From: Bdellovibrio sp. 28-41-41
GTDB taxonomy: Bacteria > Bdellovibrionota > Bdellovibrionia > Bdellovibrionales > Bdellovibrionaceae
Direction of reading: 5' to 3'
NCBI GenBank assembly: GCA_002256935.1
Contig: NCGL01000034.1
Span: 1-47,678, forward strand
Length of the DNA: 47,678 bases
Positions 45,214 through 47,678 of this stretch are shown one piece after another. The notes beneath the pieces were generated by a model. The model was not told the DNA's origin, searched no databases, and saw only the letters and a program-made list of their open reading frames with translations. Each line of letters opens with the position of its first letter. The stretch's first letter is position 1. Made by a program: the position numbers and the translations under genes.

Positions 45214-45507
45214 CTAAAAACATTGAATCAGTTCGGATTCTAGTTGAGTCAAGGCGCTTTCTTTTTGAAATACAGCTTGGACTTTATACGGCGAGCTCCA
45301 TTTCGCTTTCACGTCTTGAAGCTTACCCTTCGCTAGATAGTCGTGAACCAGTAGATTCTTACCATACCATTCTTCTAGTCGAACAATAGCCTGACAGACA
45401 GCTGGTCGAGAGACATGGTTCTTCTCTGCACTTTCAGTAATACTGTTTAGTTCGACGGCGTCTAAGAAGTACTTTAGGCCCGCTAGGCTTAAAGGACTCT
45501 TCGGAGT
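45214..45507 (-). pseudogene. LysR-family regulator remnant (HTH joined to C-terminal tail, no start codon)
   Basis: A 97-codon open stretch between stops at 45508-45510 and 45214-45216 reads LSLAGLKYFLDAVELNSITE, then SAEKNHVSRPAVCQAIVRLE and EWYGKNLL, the textbook LysR helix-turn-helix. It then jumps to a tail (KGKLQDVKAKWSSPYKVQAV...IQCF) that resembles the last residues of a LysR effector domain. About 180 residues of effector domain are missing, and no ATG, GTG or TTG precedes the HTH. It lies 4 bases downstream of an MFS remnant on the same strand, suggesting a deleted transporter-regulator pair. Confidence 0.6.
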
Positions 45508-45511
45508 TTAT

Positions 45512-45823
45512 CTAGTCCGTTTCGACAAAGTCTAAATCTTTGTGGAATGTCTCGTCGATAAAATATAATCCAATTAACGCAACCACCATCGTCATCACGC
45601 CGGTAATCAACCCGGCAGACAAAATTCCAAGTGATGGTTTCAATGCACTAAAAATAACCGAGATAAAGATGAGCGAGCCACGAACAAAGTTAGGTGTCGA
45701 TGTGGCAACTGTAGCCCGCAGGTTCGAGTCCCCCTAATACTTTATGGAGTATAAAAAATCGATCCAAACAAAACGGACAGTCGTCCACGCCGATCCCCAA
45801 ACCGCAAAATAAAATTTTTTCAT
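45512..45823 (-). pseudogene. MFS transporter C-terminal remnant
   Basis: The minus-strand frame ending at 45512-45514 reads LRATVATSTPNFVRGSLIFI, then SVIFSALKPSLGILSAGLIT and GVMTMVVALIGLYFIDETFH: two hydrophobic helices preceded by an RATV..S motif typical of the last part of MFS permeases. In the same frame, a TAG at 45736-45734 separates this from a 29-codon piece starting at ATG 45823 (MKKFYFAVWGSAWTTVRFVW...). Whether that piece is the transporter's N-terminus or a foreign joint is unclear. Some ten helices are missing, so the gene is dead. The ATG lies two bases after the stop of the upstream haem-motif gene. Confidence 0.55.
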
Positions 45824-45825
45824 AT

Positions 45826-47022
45826 TTAGTGAGAGCCGCGTACGCGAACCGAACTCAGAGCGCCCCTGTTTCCGTATAACATTTCAAGAGTGTCGGCAGT
45901 TTCATTAATTAATCGCTGACTCCACAACGCTGTATTTTCAACGTATCCCATCGCCATCGTAAAATTACTCCGCGGCACAGGACTCAAATTTTGAAGGTTG
46001 TACCGGGCCGAAGTAAATACCATTCGTTCTGCAAATTTTTCGTAAGGCAATCCCGGACGTAATTTTAAAGTCATATTTCTGACCGGTTGGGCAAAATGAC
46101 AGCTCATGCATTCAGTTTGAACTATACCTGGAATTATTCTTGGATTTTCGACCATGTACACGCGCCCTATCATTTCTAAAAGTTCACGTTCAGGCAGAGT
46201 GACTGCGCGCGAGCCATCTTCAATCAGAGGTTGAAAATTCTTGGTCGTATAAGGTGGTAACCCGCCCACGGTAACTACGTTTGAAAAAAGTTTATTTTTA
46301 ATTTCTAAATACGTATATGGGATGTACGTTTCCCAGTTACGAAAAGGTTCTTGAATTGGTTGATATTCAGGAATCACCTCAAATTGATTTACTGATGGCT
46401 GATTCAAATTAATTGGCAACTCCCAACCAGCAAACCCATTGGCGCCATCGCTATGGCGCGACGATCGAAAGGTCACTCGAAACGCAGGGCTAATATGTCC
46501 CATTATTATTTTCTTTAACTCTTGATAGTACCGGCCAGAAAACCCCTCAGCTGCAATCGTTGGATTAACTTGCAGAGGCAAACTTCCTCTCGAATTGGTA
46601 CGTCGCAATCGATGGTTGAGTTCTTCCATTTTGCTCAAAAAAATTGGTAAATCTAAAATCGTATGCCCAGAATGAATCGATGCCTGGGTGTATATTCCGC
46701 CATTCACAGGTTTTTGCCAGACAAGATTAATATATAATTGCCGCTGAAAATGATCTAGCCGAATACCAATAACGCGAAAATCATCTGTCTGATGAATCAT
46801 TGGCCTGCGCGAGCCGATATCTAATTCAAAACCTACGAATAAATTCTGTGCAGGGAATAAAAGCTCCCCACTGCGTGTGACATCGGTCGGTTTAATGAGA
46901 AGATTTTCCTCACCGGGTTGAGGTACCGGCATCAAAATGGTGACATCATTCATGTCCAGATATTGGGACCAAGAAAGAGATGAAAACAAAACCAAAATAA
47001 CGATCGCTTTGACAGATATCAT
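45826..47022 (-). CDS. Secreted protein with a single CxxCH haem-binding motif
   Basis: The 398-aa precursor begins with a signal peptide (VKAIVILVLFSSLSWSQ). One c-type haem attachment motif, QTECMSCHFAQPVRN, lies in the C-terminal quarter. The rest, including the repeated-looking IHSGHTILDLPIFLSKMEEL and the GWELPINLNQPSVNQFEVIP segments, matches no family I know. ATG 47022 is preferred over GTG 47028 because AGGGG stands at the right distance. It is followed on the same strand by MFS and LysR remnants and preceded by a cytochrome fragment, so a small periplasmic electron-transfer or redox-sensing unit is possible, but unproven. Confidence 0.7.
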   Translation of the reverse strand: MISVKAIVILVLFSSLSWSQYLDMNDVTILMPVPQPGEENLLIKPTDVTRSGELLFPAQNLFVGFELDIGSRRPMIHQTDDFRVIGIRLDHFQRQLYINLVWQKPVNGGIYTQASIHSGHTILDLPIFLSKMEELNHRLRRTNSRGSLPLQVNPTIAAEGFSGRYYQELKKIIMGHISPAFRVTFRSSRHSDGANGFAGWELPINLNQPSVNQFEVIPEYQPIQEPFRNWETYIPYTYLEIKNKLFSNVVTVGGLPPYTTKNFQPLIEDGSRAVTLPERELLEMIGRVYMVENPRIIPGIVQTECMSCHFAQPVRNMTLKLRPGLPYEKFAERMVFTSARYNLQNLSPVPRSNFTMAMGYVENTALWSQRLINETADTLEMLYGNRGALSSVRVRGSH

Positions 47023-47133
47023 ACTCACCCCTTAAACCTGGTGAATGTTATGCCAACAGACTCTAAATAGCAAGCTCACCGAACACCCAGGTTGAAAACC
47101 CTGCCGCGGAATAAAATTAAATCGTTTTATAGC

Positions 47134-47325
47134 TCATCGACTCTGTGCAAGGTAGTCCACCAAAGTTAGAATATCCTTTTCTGTGAGACGTTCTCGGTAG
47201 GTTTTAGGCATGACGTCGACTGGGCAAATTCCCCCACCAGTGCAATGATTAGAGATTTCCAAATCGGGACCCACAATGGACAGAAATAGCGACTGACGAT
47301 TCAGCCGAGAACCAATATGGGACAA
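47134..47325 (-). pseudogene. C-terminal fragment of a c-type cytochrome
   Basis: The frame from TTG 47325 reads LSHIGSRLNRQSLFLSIVGP and then DVMPKTYRERLTEKDILTLV DYLAQSR to the stop. SHIGSRL, the axial-ligand-like methionine in VMPK.Y.ERLT, and DI..LV.YL are typical of the second half of a class I cytochrome c domain. The haem-attachment CxxCH half is not present in this frame; an in-frame TAA lies just upstream, and the adjoining frame from ATG near 47381 does not restore it. It is a truncated or frameshifted gene, or its first half lies beyond a rearrangement. Confidence 0.5.
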
Positions 47326-47678
47326 GTCTGGCTGGATACTTGCCCTGAAAATTTTTTACTTTATCAGGAGCCTTTAGCATCAAGACTGTTCAAATGCGAT
47401 CATCAAAATACTAAACTCATAGGAAAGCTGCTGGCGCTCACGCAGATCGGACGAGTTTTTTAAAAGAAATAGCCGTCTAAAAGCCTGTTTCAATATTTGA
47501 TTATACACCCAACGCGGAAACTCCGGGCGTCGTCATAAATCGAAAGATATGCATTTTCAAAACCGACTCCGCAGATGGTGGACTCTTTATGACGCCGTAT
47601 GGGCGCATAAAGTAACTTTGGACAGCCTGTCATAAATTGGCAGGTTTCCACATGGATCCCAGGACCCCACATCGTTGT
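47326..47678. other. Right-edge region, no recognised gene; one hairpin
   Basis: No identifiable coding region. Short minus-strand frames (for example 47490-47672) have no family features. A hairpin CTTTATG-A-CGCC / GGCG-CATAAAG (47585-47612, 11 bp with one bulged A) stands out. A Pho-box-like half CTGTCATAAAT occurs at about 47626-47636 with a weak second half, and another GTCATAAAT at about 47533-47541. The region may continue into a gene beyond the window. Confidence 0.35.

Noticed and set aside
45717..45735. Possible tRNA gene (GGTTCGAGTCC string)
   Set aside because: The T-stem bases do not pair and no D-arm or anticodon arm lies at the right distance; the region is coding-like on the other strand.

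Overview
The window looks like chromosomal DNA of a Gram-negative, AT-rich bacterium, most likely a relative of Bdellovibrio (Bdellovibrionota). This is inference: the pointers are the LPS/O-antigen genes, many short secreted proteins of unknown function, a DUF4360 protein, a CWC/DUF5522 mini-protein and very tight gene packing. I see no rRNA, complete tRNA, CRISPR array, intact insertion sequence or prophage.

Bases 1 to about 24,600 form a surface-polysaccharide locus. A sugar isomerase fragment and a broken GT2 glycosyltransferase open the window. A colinear operon follows: manC (GDP-mannose synthesis), the ABC exporter wzm/wzt, two GT4-type glycosyltransferases, a small hydrophobic protein and a GT9 glycosyltransferase. 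Next come scattered units on both strands: a GT4, a GDP-fucose-synthase-like reductase, gmd-rmd (GDP-D-rhamnose), a methyltransferase/GT4 pair, an FkbM methyltransferase, another methyltransferase, a Wzx-type flippase, a phosphomannomutase, a DUF6056 membrane protein and a DPM1-like GT2. Phosphomannomutase, ManC, Gmd and Rmd together give a route from mannose-6-phosphate to GDP-D-rhamnose. The set manC-wzm-wzt-GTs plus gmd-rmd resembles the Pseudomonas A-band (D-rhamnan) locus, rearranged. Both an ABC exporter and a flippase are present.

Bases 24,600-33,000 are more housekeeping: yccF, pgi-tal (pgi feeds fructose-6-phosphate to the mannose route and to transaldolase), a decayed accessory patch with a HigBA-type toxin-antitoxin locus whose toxin has lost its middle, and the high-affinity phosphate transporter pstSCAB behind a Pho-box-like repeat.

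Bases 32,600-41,000 hold a DUF4360 secreted protein, an EI24/CysZ-like membrane protein with a disturbed start, a MASE1-CHASE histidine kinase, mscL, and a peroxide-defence unit: oxyR divergent from ahpC-ahpF, with a perfect OxyR-consensus element between them.

Bases 40,770-47,678 are accessory: a secreted protein with an amidoligase/GCS-like motif pattern, a 533-residue orphan membrane protein, a lytic transglycosylase, a cysteine-rich mini-protein, remnants of a LysR regulator and an MFS transporter, a secreted protein with one CxxCH haem motif, and the tail of a c-type cytochrome.
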